Source of the DNA: Candidatus Gracilibacteria bacterium
GTDB taxonomy: Bacteria; Patescibacteriota; Gracilibacteria; BD1-5; JAGOOR01
Reading direction: 5' to 3'
DNA length: 64,000 bases
Assembly: GCA_041660965.1 (NCBI GenBank)
Contig: JBAZVH010000001.1
Coordinates: 186,001 to 250,000 of the forward strand
This document shows, one piece after another, positions 1 through 8,764 of this stretch. The stretch's first letter is position 1, and every line of letters begins with the position of its first letter. A program made the position numbers and the translations under genes. A model generated the notes under the pieces. It ran no database searches. It worked only from the letters and a program-made list of their open reading frames with translations, and was not told the DNA's origin.

Positions 1-1
1 A

Positions 2-706
2 GTACCAGTCTATCTCCATGAATCCGACTCAGTACCAGGATTGGCAAACCGACTCGTGGCTCGATTTGCTCGTGGTATTTTTTGTACTTTTCGTGAAGCA
101 GAGACCTTTTTCGAAGGCAAAAAAATCTGCGGATATGGACCGCTTTTATCAGAAGATATCGGAATAATAACCCAACAACCAGCTCCTCTATCTCCACGAA
201 CCCAACTCCTAGTGAATTGTGGTTCACAGGGATCGAGCACTATTTTTGATATACTTCTGAAGATGCTTGAGAAAGACAATTCGCCTTCTAGAGATTTTGA
301 TATTCATCTCGTTTTGGGAACTAAAAATCCACAGTATCGAGAAAAATTCGCTTCATTTCCAAATGTCACCATCTATGATTTTTTCTACGACCAGAAAGAA
401 TACTTTCAACTGGTTTATACCTGTGACATCGTGTTGACTCGGAGCGGATCGAGCGTCTTTGAATTTGAAGCACTTGGGCTCCATATGATCCTCGTCCCCC
501 ATCCGCATACTGGCAATAATCATCAATATTACAATGCAAAGATATTTGAAAAAAAATGACATGAATGTATCCTCCAAGAAAACCTAGAAAAAGAACTTTC
601 TGGAGTACTCAGTCAGTATACATCATATCATAAACCTGCTTTGATTCCTCCGGTAGATCAGACTATTTACACGACGATTGAGCGGTATCTTTCTGAAAAT
701 AGGTAA
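2..706 (+). CDS. murG: MurG, UDP-GlcNAc:undecaprenyl-PP-MurNAc-pentapeptide transferase (3' part)
   Basis: This is the C-terminal 234 residues of MurG, the membrane-associated glycosyltransferase that adds GlcNAc to lipid I to form lipid II in peptidoglycan synthesis. The 5' end lies outside the window. Visible landmarks are HESDSVPGLANR near the left edge (the end of the N-terminal Rossmann domain) and CGSQGSS at about residues 73-79, the start of the C-terminal domain; the family usually has GGSQG here, so the first Gly is Cys. The acceptor/UDP-binding part contains TRSGSS and a VPHPHTGNNHQ segment (family: P...A..NHQ). One in-frame TGA at 557 sits where Gly is expected, before HE, and the frame then runs to TAA at 704. 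Translation resumes 7 bases later in the next gene on the same strand. Confidence 0.93.
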
Positions 707-712
707 AATACT

Positions 713-1357
713 ATGAGAAAAATACTCATAAAATACATACAGAATATCGGGGTAAGTATTTTAGTATTGCTCTTGTGTATCTATGGCATCAAATATTATT
801 GAGAGGAAAATCTCCAAAATCTGGTGCAATCATCGGGAGCTATAGCACCAATAGTATTTATTCTTCTCAAGATAAGTACTATCGTGTTTGCTCCTCTTTC
901 AGGAACACCCCTCTTCATTGTAGCATGATCTCTCTTTGGAGTTGGGCCAGCGATAGTACTTCTTGTTATCGGGGATGCTATAGGGTATTCTATCGCTTTT
1001 TTTCTGAGTCGACATTTTGGAAGAAAATATGTAGAGGATCATATAGCAAAAAATGAATCTGGCTTACTCCACAAAATCGTGAAAAATATCTCGAGTGTTA
1101 AAGGGTTTATTGTTACTTGTTTTCTGTTTATCTATGTGACTGATCTACTCGCATATGGAGCATGACTCAGTCGTCTTCCTTATAAATATTTCTTTCCTAT
1201 TTTTGTCACTGGTGATTTAATCGCAATTGTTATTGTTGTCCTCACAAGCAACCATATTGGAGTAAGCTATGAACTGGTGCTGTATGTATCTCTCGTGGCA
1301 CTTCTCATATCAGTAATCTCCTGGTGAATACAGCAATTATCACGTCGCACCAGATAA
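713..1357 (+). CDS. DedA/TVP38 (VTT-domain) membrane protein
   Basis: A polytopic inner-membrane protein of 214 residues assembled across four in-frame TGA codons. It has an N-terminal membrane helix, then the VTT-domain core: a GTPLFIVAGSLFGVG helix followed by GDAIGYSIAFFLSRHFGR, which matches the Gly-rich re-entrant loop and the Arg at its end in DedA/TVP38/TMEM64 proteins, and two or three further hydrophobic helices. Members of the family act as lipid flippases or half-transporters; the substrate here cannot be told. It follows murG by 6 bases and precedes the Cys-rich gene by 9 bases, so the three are probably cotranscribed. Confidence 0.8.
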
Positions 1358-1366
1358 TCCCCTTTT

Positions 1367-3109
1367 ATGTCCATTATTCCTTCTTGAGAAAAAATTATTG
1401 AAAAGAAAATCTGCCGCATAAGCTGAGAGGAGTTTTTTGTGACAGATAAAGATGTAGAGTTTTATGATACCATATCACCAATATTTGGAGGGAAAAAGTA
1501 TGCTATTCCGAGTCCGACACTGTGTTTTGATGAGAGACGTAGGAGACGACTGAGTTTTTATAATCAACGATTTCTCTATAAAAATACCTGTGCCATCACT
1601 GGAAAAAATATCATTTCTCGGATAGCGCCAGACAGAGGTCTGACGACCTATTCTATTGAGGCATGGAGTGATCGTTCTTGGGATCCAAAAAAGTTTGGCA
1701 TACCGGTGAATTTTGACGTACCATTCTTTGAACAAATACATCATCTTATAAAGACCACCCCGTATCAAAATCTCGTAGGGTCATCCCATAACGCTACAAA
1801 TAATGCCCTCTATACCAATCATACATCTGAGCTCAAAAACTGCTATCTTATCAGCAATGCCAATCAAGTCACTGATGCATACTACTGTTCTGATATCAAG
1901 AAATCTGAACAATGTATTGATTGCCTTTCGTGTTCAAAGGCAAAAGATTGTTATGAGTGTGTCGCATGTCATGATGCGGCTGCCTGTCGATGGTGTGAAT
2001 ATGTTACCAATTCGACATACTGCTTCAAAAGTCGGCTCTTAAAAGGATGCTCTCATTGTCTCGCTTGTATCAATCTCGATCATAAAAAATATCATGTTCT
2101 GAATCGTCCGGTCAGTCCAGAAGAATATAAGACTATTGTTTGAAAATACATAACAGACACTTCTTTTAAAAGAGAAATAGATAAACGATATAGCCAACTC
2201 TACCTTGCAAGCTTTTTTCCAGCAACCAATAACGTAAATGCTGAAAACAGCATCTGAGATACGCTCTACAATGTCTCTGATTGTCTCGGATTTAATATCA
2301 ACTCCTCAACACACTGTCGATACTGCGAGTCCATCATTGATAGTCATCATCTGATGGATGTTTCTGACTTTTGAGAAATAGCAGAATATATGTATGAAGG
2401 TGTATCAATTGGGAGACAATCGCAACATATTCTCTTTTCAGGAGTGGTAGGTAAGGGAACAAATTTTTTGTACTGTCTCGAAGTAAAAAAATCACACGAC
2501 TGCTTTGGGTGTGTAAATATGCATTATGTGGATCACTGTATCCTCAACACCCCTTACTCTGTCCAGGAATATGAAACACTCTGTGGGAAGATTGTCGATC
2601 ATATGAGGAGTACAGGAGAGTGGTGAGAATTTTTCCCTCATGAACTGTCTCCTTTCTGATACAATGAAACACTTGCCAACGAGTACTTTCCGCTTACCGA
2701 AAAAGAAGTAGAAGAGAAAGGATGGAATTGGCACAGTGGAGCGACTACGACACTTGATGGTACAGGATATCGCCCCCTTCCAATACGAGAATACGATGAA
2801 AAACAAGTGGGATATGAAAAAGCTCAAAACAATATTGATATACTCTTAGCAGAAACTATTAAATGTGCGATATCTGGTCGACCGTTTAAAATCGTACCAC
2901 AAGAGCTCGCATTTTATATAGAAAATGCTGTCAACATACCCTCTCTCCATCCAGATGAACGACATAAGGCACGGATGGGACTCCGAAATGCTCGAGCTTT
3001 TCACCAACGAGAGTGCGCTCAATGTCAGAAATCTATCATAACAACCTATGCACCGAGTAGACCAGAAAAAATAGTATGTGAAACGTGCTACAGAAATATT
3101 CTCTACTAG
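1367..3109 (+). CDS. Cys-rich double zinc-ribbon protein, family copy A
   Basis: A 580-residue protein of unknown function, the first of four paralogs in this window (others start at 55449, 57284 and 59119). The two ends are related to each other: both have a Cys-x-[IL]-SG element, an FY, a PTLC.DER or HPDER element, an RN or YN stretch, a second Cys and an II[ST].YAP-like end. The middle (about residues 150-240) is packed with Cys-x2-Cys pairs spaced 5-8 residues apart. The C-terminus closes with CAQC and CETC, a zinc-ribbon. TGA codons occur at conserved Gly positions (for example before EFFPHE and YNET). Cytoplasmic location is inferred, as no signal or membrane segment is visible. Relatives in CPR genomes have, as I recall, often been labelled CaiB/BaiF; I see no CoA-transferase feature. 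Confidence 0.8.
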
Positions 3110-3167
3110 TTTGTTTGATTTTTTCTATCATTGAACATAATACTCACAATATTTTTTAATATACTCT

Positions 3168-3860
3168 ATGCGTCTCCTACTCAAACTCTCTGGTCAAGCT
3201 CTCGGCAATGGTGGTCAATGATTTGACCATGATCATATCAAAAAGCTCGTTCACGAGATACACCAACTCACAGAATTTCACGAGATAGCCCTCGTCATCG
3301 GAGGAGGAAATATCTGCCGTGGGGGTGAATTTCATAAACATGGCGTATCAGAGAATACGGCTCATGCGGTCGGAATGCTCTCCACAGTTATCAATGGGCT
3401 CTTGATACAAGATGCCCTCTCTCAGGACGGGCAAAAGACCTATCTCTATACAGCCCGAGATATTTCGACAGTTGGTGAAGCATTTTACTCGAGAAAAGCT
3501 GAACAAAATCTCTCAGAAAAGAAAGTGGTTATTATCTCAGGAGGAACAGGCAATCCATATTTCTCAACGGATACTGCATGAGTATTGCGATCAATTGAAA
3601 TGAATTGTGATATGATGATAAAATGTACGAATGTGGACGGTATCTATTCTGCGGATCCAAAAAAAGATACCACAGCCGAAAAATATAATACCGTCACTTA
3701 TGATGAGGTTCTCTCAAAAAATCTCCGTTTTATCGATCAAACAGCCATTGCTCTCGCCCGGGAACACCATCTCCCGATAGGAGTGTGCCATATTGATAAT
3801 ATTTCCAAGCTTGCAGGCCTCACAAAAGATGGAGCATTTTTTGGGTCTAAGGTGGTGTAA
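3168..3860 (+). CDS. pyrH: UMP kinase
   Basis: PyrH phosphorylates UMP to UDP with ATP, the entry to pyrimidine nucleotides. The 230 residues match the bacterial hexameric amino-acid-kinase-fold enzyme in length and motifs: an N-terminal LLLKLSGQAL, then QGFDHDHI where G is TGA, VIGGGNICRG, TARDIS, IISGGTGNPYFSTDTA followed by a TGA-coded Gly, and KCTNVDGIYSADPKKD. The start ATG at 3168 gives the canonical N-terminus. There is a 58-base gap after the Cys-rich gene. This gene is one of the clearest proofs of UGA = Gly in the window. Confidence 0.97.
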
Positions 3861-4003
3861 TACAGGTTTGATTCAGTTTAATGAGTATACTAAAGTTTAC
3901 TGAGTTTTCTAGGTTTTCTAAGTTGTTCCCGAATTAGTAAAATTCCTTCTTTCTTCTCTTTTATCTTTTCTTTATTATTTTTGTTTTGCCTTGCAAAACA
4001 GTT

Positions 4004-4023
4004 TGGTGCCCAGAAGAGGACTC
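4004..4023 (-). repeat. 20-bp copy of the 3' end of tRNA-Leu
   Basis: These 20 bases are identical to 4116-4135, the CCA end, acceptor strand and part of the T arm of the tRNA-Leu gene 112 bases away, in the same orientation. Bases on either side differ. It resembles the short tRNA-end repeats left by site-specific integration, but nothing element-like lies between the two copies, so this is only a remnant or a local duplication. Confidence 0.7.
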
Positions 4024-4115
4024 TTTCGCTCTCCGCCGCGAACGGCTCTCTCGCAGTCGAAGTGACAAAAGTCACTTCTTTATACTCGATTCTCGTCCTC
4101 TTTTTTAGTCTATAA

Positions 4116-4200
4116 TGGTGCCCAGAAGAGGACTCGAACCTCCACACCTTGCGGCAACGGCTTCTAAGGCCGTCGTGTCTACCAATTCCACCATCTGGGC
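4116..4200 (-). tRNA. tRNA-Leu (anticodon UAG), CCA encoded
   Basis: The reverse strand folds as an 85-base class II tRNA: a 7-bp acceptor stem GCCCAGA/TCTGGGC, a D arm with GGTAGAC, an anticodon stem ACGGC/GCCGT around loop CTTAGAA (anticodon TAG), a variable arm, a T arm GGAGGTTCGAGTCC-type, discriminator A and an encoded CCA. The variable arm and G/A pattern identify leucine. A short inverted repeat ATTTTGC-gaa-GCAAAAT abuts its 5' end (4201-4217). Confidence 0.96.
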
Positions 4201-4414
4201 ATTTTGCGAAGCAAAATAAGAGAGAAAAAAGAAAAGATAATAAAAAATGATTTTTTTAACTACCTTCTTTGTGCTTTCTGCTTTTTTATTTGTGCTTTTC
4301 TGCAAGAGAATTATAGGTATTTCCGATTTTTCTCAAACTTTTTCGAAAAAAGACGAAAAAACCTTGCATTTCCCTATTTCTTTTTATAATCACACCATAT
4401 TTACCTCTATTCTT

Positions 4415-4660
4415 ATGAAAAAAGATATTCATCCAGGTTCTCAAAAGGTTTGCTTTAAAGAATTCTCTACAGGATTTACTCTTATTGCAGAGTCTACACT
4501 CCACCCAAAAGAAACTATCGAAGTCGATGGGGCGACCTACCCTCTCGTCTATATCGAGATCTCTTCCGCTTCTCATCCATTTTATACGGGTGAAAAGAGA
4601 ATCGTACGTACTGGTGCAGTAGATCGATTCAATGCACGTATAGCAAAAGGAAAAAAATAA
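4415..4660 (+). CDS. rpmE: Ribosomal protein bL31 (type B, Zn-less)
   Basis: An 81-residue large-subunit ribosomal protein. MKKDIHP at the start, the central VDGATYPLVYIEISSASHPFYTG segment and VDRFNARI near the end are hallmark L31 motifs. The CxxC zinc site of type A is missing, as in type B (RpmE2) proteins. I chose the ATG at 4415; the frame is open upstream to 4247 but that stretch is a hydrophobic leader unlike any L31. No UGA codon is used. A terminator follows at 4682. Confidence 0.94.
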   Translation: MKKDIHPGSQKVCFKEFSTGFTLIAESTLHPKETIEVDGATYPLVYIEISSASHPFYTGEKRIVRTGAVDRFNARIAKGKK

Positions 4661-4681
4661 TATTTATCTCTTCTCTCAAAT

Positions 4682-4704
4682 ATCCTCCTCTTGGGGGATT
4701 TTTT
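4682..4704 (+). terminator. Intrinsic terminator after rpmE
   Basis: ATCCTCC-tctt-GGGGGAT, with one G-T pair, is followed directly by six T. It sits 20 bases after the rpmE stop. Confidence 0.75.
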
Positions 4705-4785
4705 GTGAAGAAATCCTCTGTACTCTTGCAATCGTTTTTTTCTATGCTACACTGTGCGAGCTTTTTTATTTTTAACCCCCACTCT

Positions 4786-5673
4786 ATGAAAAAGATATTC
4801 TCGATGGTTGCATGTGTTCTTCTGACGATTTCTGCAGTCTCTGTATGGGCAGATGATGATCAGGAAGTCACTGGTACAGATACTTCCTCCATAGAAGTCA
4901 CGAGTGGACATGACGAGAGCATGAGCACGACGGCAAAAGATACTAAAAAGCAGGAAGAGAGAAATAAAGAAGCTCTCAAACAACAAGAAGAAAAGAGGAA
5001 AGAATCCCTAAAAAAACAGGAAGAGAGAAATAAAGAAGCGGCACAAAAAGAAAATCAAGATGCCATCGAAGCTCTCATAAAAAAATGCCAAGCAGATTTT
5101 AAGGTGGCTACGACAGAAGCCGAAAAAGAAGCGATCAAAACAACGTGTTTTGCGCAAATGATAGCACTGAGAAAAAATACTTCTGATAAAAAAGAAATTA
5201 AAAATCCTGAAAAAAAGAATGAAGTAAAAGCAAAAAATGATGCTAAAAAAGAAATAAAAGATACTGTCAAGAATACTAAAAAAGAAACTCAGGAAGACGT
5301 AAAAGATACAAGGAAACAATTTCGAGATGAGATCAAGGCATTAAGAGCCAAATGTCAGGAAGGCGTAAAGGCGGCTGCAGAAGCTGATAAAGCAACTGTA
5401 AAAACTGCTTGCGAAGCCGTCATCAAAACAAAACGTGAAGCTCTTCGAGAAAATATTAAAGCACTCAAATCAACACAATATGCTGCTCTCGTAGCAACAC
5501 TTAAGGTAAGATTTGAAGCCCATCTCGCAACACTTTCTGAAGCAGATAAACAAAAATATATTGATAGGTTTCATCAAATACTCGATTCCCTCCTCAAAAA
5601 GGCAGAAGAAAAATGACAAGACAATGTCGTCCTCACGCTTGAAGCTTCTGATGATGCACTCGATGATCTTTAG
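4786..5673 (+). CDS. Secreted Lys/Glu-rich coiled-coil protein
   Basis: 295 residues, no recognised family. The N-terminus MKKIFSMVACVLLTISAVSVWA is a typical Sec signal peptide with cleavage after VWA; this decides the ATG at 4786 over the upstream in-frame start at 4705. The mature part is almost all charged helix with repeated KQEERNKEA blocks (about residues 45-85) and long runs of K/E, so an extended coiled coil is expected in the periplasm or cell surface. Three Cys-containing segments (KKCQADFK, KTTCFAQ, AKCQEGVK/KTACEAV) recur at about 25-residue spacing and look like a duplicated helical unit. A TGA near the C-terminus (5614) is read through to TAG. It ends at a strong two-way terminator. 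Confidence 0.8.
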
Positions 5674-5691
5674 GAAAATGAGATTCCTTTC

Positions 5692-5729
5692 TAAAAAATA
5701 CCTCTCCATTTCTGGAGAGGTATTTTTTA
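5692..5729. terminator. Bidirectional terminator between the coiled-coil gene and rplL
   Basis: A perfect 16-bp stem (TAAAAAATACCTCTCC) with a 6-base loop, T-rich on both strands. It serves the plus-strand coiled-coil gene and the minus-strand rplJ-rplL operon. Confidence 0.9.
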
Positions 5730-5751
5730 GAAATTATTAGAACAACAGTGA

Positions 5752-6117
5752 TTACTTCACCTCAACAGTGGCACCAACTTCCTTAAATTTTGCCACGAGC
5801 TCATCGGCTTCTTTCTTCTCAATATTTTCTTTGATATTCCCCCCAGCTTCAGAGAGAGTTTTTGCTTCACCGAGACCGAGACCCGTGATTTCTCGTACGA
5901 GCTTGATAACGCCGATTTTATTGGCACCACAGTCTTTGAGAACCACACTTACAGTACCACCTTCATCCTCAGCTGGAGCAGCGGCTCCACCTGCAGCAGC
6001 TACTGGAGCAGCAGCTGAGACACCAAACTTCTCTTCCATAGCTTCGACGAGCTCAGCGAGTTCGACGATTGTGAGTTTCTCGACGAGGTCGAGAACTTTT
6101 TGTGCATGATCTGTCAT
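5752..6117 (-). CDS. rplL: Ribosomal protein bL12 (L7/L12)
   Basis: 121 residues, the usual length for the L7/L12 stalk protein. The N-terminal dimerisation helices (LDLVEKLTIVELAELVEAMEE) are followed by the Ala/Gly hinge (AAAPVAAAGGAAAPA) and the C-terminal factor-binding domain with the motif KIGVIKLVREITGLGLGEAK. It lies 97 bases downstream of rplJ in the same operon. No glycine is coded by UGA, as in other highly expressed genes here. Confidence 0.97.
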   Translation of the reverse strand: MTDHAQKVLDLVEKLTIVELAELVEAMEEKFGVSAAAPVAAAGGAAAPAEDEGGTVSVVLKDCGANKIGVIKLVREITGLGLGEAKTLSEAGGNIKENIEKKEADELVAKFKEVGATVEVK

Positions 6118-6147
6118 AAATTAAAACAGTAAAAAAATAAAAAACGA

Positions 6148-6181
6148 AGTCATAGTAAAAGTCATAGTCATAGGTAGGAAT
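6148..6181 (-). repeat. Dispersed TATGACTAT repeat tract
   Basis: The spacer between rplJ and rplL carries, on the minus strand, ATTCCTACCTATGAC followed by repeated TATGAC-type units. Closely similar tracts occur at 41728-41756 and 57231-57260, also just before or after genes. Confidence 0.6.
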
Positions 6182-6214
6182 ATTAAAAAATCCATCCTAT
6201 AACTGTTACTACCA

Positions 6215-6760
6215 CTATGCACTGGCAACAACAATCTCTGAAAGAGTTGTTTTGCTTGCCTCTTGAAGTTTTTGCTTCGCGCCGTCAAAAAATCGAGCGA
6301 GAGAGCTCACGGGTGACAAGAGAGAACCCATGAATTTTGCGAGCAATACATCCCGAGGTGGGAGAGAGGCCAGCTTTTGTGTCGTCTGAGCATCTTGGAG
6401 AACATTCTCAAGGTATGAACCCGTAAAAACGAGCTTATCAGCACCTTCAAATGACTTCGCGTGAGTATTGACAGTTCCGAGGACAGCAATCGGGTCAGCA
6501 AATGCCATAATAATGGCCACCTGACCTGGAAGCATCTCCTCAGGGATATCGACACCCTTTACTTCTTTGATAGCGAGCTGGATGAGCGTCTTTTTAGCGA
6601 CAATCATTTTGCCCTCTACTGGAAGGAGTCCACGACGGAGGACGCTAACCTCGGCTACCGTGATACGATTGCTCTGAACCAGAGAAAACGATGTAGCACG
6701 AGTGAGATCAGCTTTGAGCTCCGCAAGAGTTTCAGACTTTTTTGCCTTTGACACAGTCAT
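6215..6760 (-). CDS. rplJ: Ribosomal protein uL10
   Basis: 181 residues, anchors the L7/L12 stalk on 23S rRNA. Recognised from the AKKSETLAELKADL start, the VLRRGLLPVEGKMIVAKKTL segment (family: LR..L......VVKNTL) and a C-terminal helix for L12 binding. The ATG at 6760 is chosen because it gives the family N-terminus; the open frame upstream runs into the leader. It is followed by rplL and preceded by a structured leader that should autoregulate the operon. Confidence 0.95.
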   Translation of the reverse strand: MTVSKAKKSETLAELKADLTRATSFSLVQSNRITVAEVSVLRRGLLPVEGKMIVAKKTLIQLAIKEVKGVDIPEEMLPGQVAIIMAFADPIAVLGTVNTHAKSFEGADKLVFTGSYLENVLQDAQTTQKLASLPPRDVLLAKFMGSLLSPVSSLARFFDGAKQKLQEASKTTLSEIVVASA

Positions 6761-6811
6761 AACAAAAAAGGGATAGGAAATAAAATTGTCGATCCACCTA
6801 GGCGGATAGGA

Positions 6812-6955
6812 AAAACAAAAATACACCCGAAAAGGCGTATTCTATTAGTGGAATGCTAAGAGTTTTTGCCTCGGTAGGTCTTATTTCAAAAAGCAAAGAT
6901 TAAAAAAGCACAAAGCAAAAATAACGATTGTTTCTGGTGGCCTACTGTCTTCGAC
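6812..6955 (-). promoter_or_regulatory. L10 leader with attenuator hairpin
   Basis: On the minus strand ahead of rplJ the sequence ACAGTAGG (6943-6950) pairs with CCTACCGAGG (about 6870-6879), the conserved closing pair and GAGG of the bacterial L10 leader that binds L10-L12. Downstream is a hairpin AATACGCC-ttttcg-GGTGTATT (6820-6841) followed by TTTTG, which would act as a terminator. The likely logic is repression by free L10(L12)4. A possible promoter lies just upstream (TTGCAA at 6983-6988, TATTAT at 6962-6967). Confidence 0.75.
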
Positions 6956-7057
6956 GTGAACATAATATAGAGTATCTTTTTTTTGCAAGTTTTTTATCGT
7001 TTATTTTTCTTTCAAAGAGTTGCAAAGTGGAAAAAAGTAGAGTATACTCCCTATAGC

Positions 7058-7657
7058 ATGACTGAAATACACAATACCATACCAGTTCCAGATATGTCTG
7101 ATATTCTCAGTACATATAAAACGCACCCTACGGCAACAGATGATACTGCTCCAAGGGGGCTTATCTGTAAAAAAGAATGAAAAAATACATCTCGAGAAGA
7201 TGCGATTCAGATACCAAAATGTGCAACATTTTTTGAAAAAACACTCTGTACTCTCCAAATAATTTCAAAACAGGGGCTTACATGGCTCGAAGCGCTGATA
7301 AATGGCTGTGTGAAAATGGCCAAAGTGGGAGCGTGGTGTATCGCAATATTTGGTAGTCTTTTTATTATGTCACTCGCCACGAATACGATTGACCGAGCTG
7401 TAGAGATTCTCAACATAAATATTCTCTCGAGATGGGGGAAAAGTATCGATATTGGTCAAAAAACAATTTCAGAGGACACATCACAAGAATCCAACACAAA
7501 GACTACGAACTCTTTAAAAAGTAGTGCTCTCGGTACTACTCAAGCAGAAACACCAGAGATGATAGCCAAAAAACGTGCTGCTCTCTTGGAAGCGAGAAAA
7601 ACTGCTCGAATAGAACAAGAAAAGCTCAAATCAGCCGAAAAAACACTTACACAATAA
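7058..7657 (+). CDS. Single-pass membrane protein of unknown function
   Basis: 199 residues, not recognised. One in-frame TGA (7178). A cytoplasmic, polar N-terminal part of about 80 residues is followed by one hydrophobic helix (GAWCIAIFGSLFIMSLA, about residues 88-104) and a charged, Thr/Ser-rich then K/E-rich helical tail (EARKTARIEQEKLKSAEK). A TATACT box at 7043-7048 lies 9 bases before the ATG. The next gene (DUF1622) starts 8 bases after the stop, so both are likely cotranscribed. Confidence 0.7.
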
Positions 7658-7665
7658 TACTTGAT

Positions 7666-8016
7666 ATGACTAATGAAATCCTTATAGCTGAACTTCTCAA
7701 AACGTGCGGACTTATGGTCTGAAGTCTCGGGGTGCTCATCATACTTGTAGGGGTTTTAAAGTCTCTCAAAATCTATCTCTCATTGGAGTTTTTTAAAAAT
7801 ACCCATCATCTCGATATCGATACTGTCCGCTATAAACTCGGTACCTACCTCCTCCTCGGGCTTGAATTTCTCGTAGCAGCTGATATACTGGAAACGGTTT
7901 TTACTCCAACACTTGAGAGAATAGCCATTCTTGGCGGCATCGTCATCATTCGTACAGTATTGAATTTCTTTCTCAACAAAGAGCTCGAAAGAATCGGGAA
8001 AAAAGAAGTACTGTAA
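7666..8016 (+). CDS. DUF1622 family membrane protein
   Basis: 116 residues with three hydrophobic helices. The central and C-terminal parts, LGLEFLVAADILETVFTPT and IIRTVLNFFLNKEL, match the conserved core of DUF1622, small integral membrane proteins of unknown role. One TGA (7720) encodes a Gly in the first helix. It is flanked by another membrane protein and a LOG-family enzyme. Confidence 0.82.
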
Positions 8017-8059
8017 AAATAGTCGGATCAAGAAAAAATATTTTCCAGAAAATATACCT

Positions 8060-8764
8060 ATGAAAAAGTTACTTTCTCCTGAAGATATTCTCAACCATAA
8101 AAACCTTGAACATATTTTGCAAGATGGGAGGTTTCGGATAGCTATTTTTTGATCTGCTAGGATTAAACCAGAAGATGAGCTCTACATATCTATATCAGAA
8201 CTCACTAAAAATCTAGCATTAAAAGGATACGATATCGTGACAGGAGGTGGACCAGGGGCTATGGAAGCATCCTCACTCGGACATCATCTTGCATGTGAGC
8301 GATGTGATGATTCGAGCGCTATCGGTATCAATATCGAACTTCCTTTTGAGCAAAAACCAAATCGTTATCTCGATGTCACGGAAACTGTTTCAACTTTTTC
8401 GGCACGACTTGATACCTTTGTACTTCTTTCTGATGTTTTTGTGATAACGCCTGGGGGCATCGGAACACTATTAGAACTTTTCTACACATGGCAACTTATG
8501 CAAGTATGACATATCTGCCATGCTCCTATTATTCTCTGGTGAGAAGCATACAAATGACTCAAAGATTTTATGAATACTTCTGTTCTAAAAAAATGATTCG
8601 TAACTACAGAAGAAGCCAATATGACCATTCAGGTAGATACCATGGACGAAGTGCTCGCGCTGATAGACACAGCATATAAAGCTGATGAAAAACTCGGAGA
8701 GAATGCTTGTGTAAATATCACACAATATCTCACTGGAGCGAGAAATCTGGGGCTTATCGATTAA
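8060..8764 (+). CDS. LOG-family protein (Rossmann-fold, TIGR00730-like)
   Basis: 234 residues. The motifs FGSARIKPED, VTGGGPGAMEA and TPGGIGTLLELF are the nucleotide-binding and PGGxGTxxE signatures of the lysine-decarboxylase-like/LOG family, whose characterised members hydrolyse nucleoside 5'-monophosphates to the free base and ribose 5-phosphate. The first Gly of the GSAR motif is TGA (8150). Substrate is unknown. It is convergent with dnaB and the two stop codons overlap in TTAA (8761-8764). Confidence 0.88.

Noticed and set aside
1367..3109. CaiB/BaiF CoA-transferase name for the Cys-rich family
   Set aside because: No CoA-transferase motifs or fold elements are visible; Cys pairs and zinc-ribbon ends dominate. 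The name appears to be transferred annotation.
4004..4023. Second tRNA gene
   Set aside because: Only the 3' 20 bases match; there is no D arm, anticodon arm or complete T arm next to it.
5768..6109. Plus-strand open frame opposite rplL
   Set aside because: It is the antisense of a well-conserved ribosomal protein gene and has low-complexity Ala/Ser/Thr composition.
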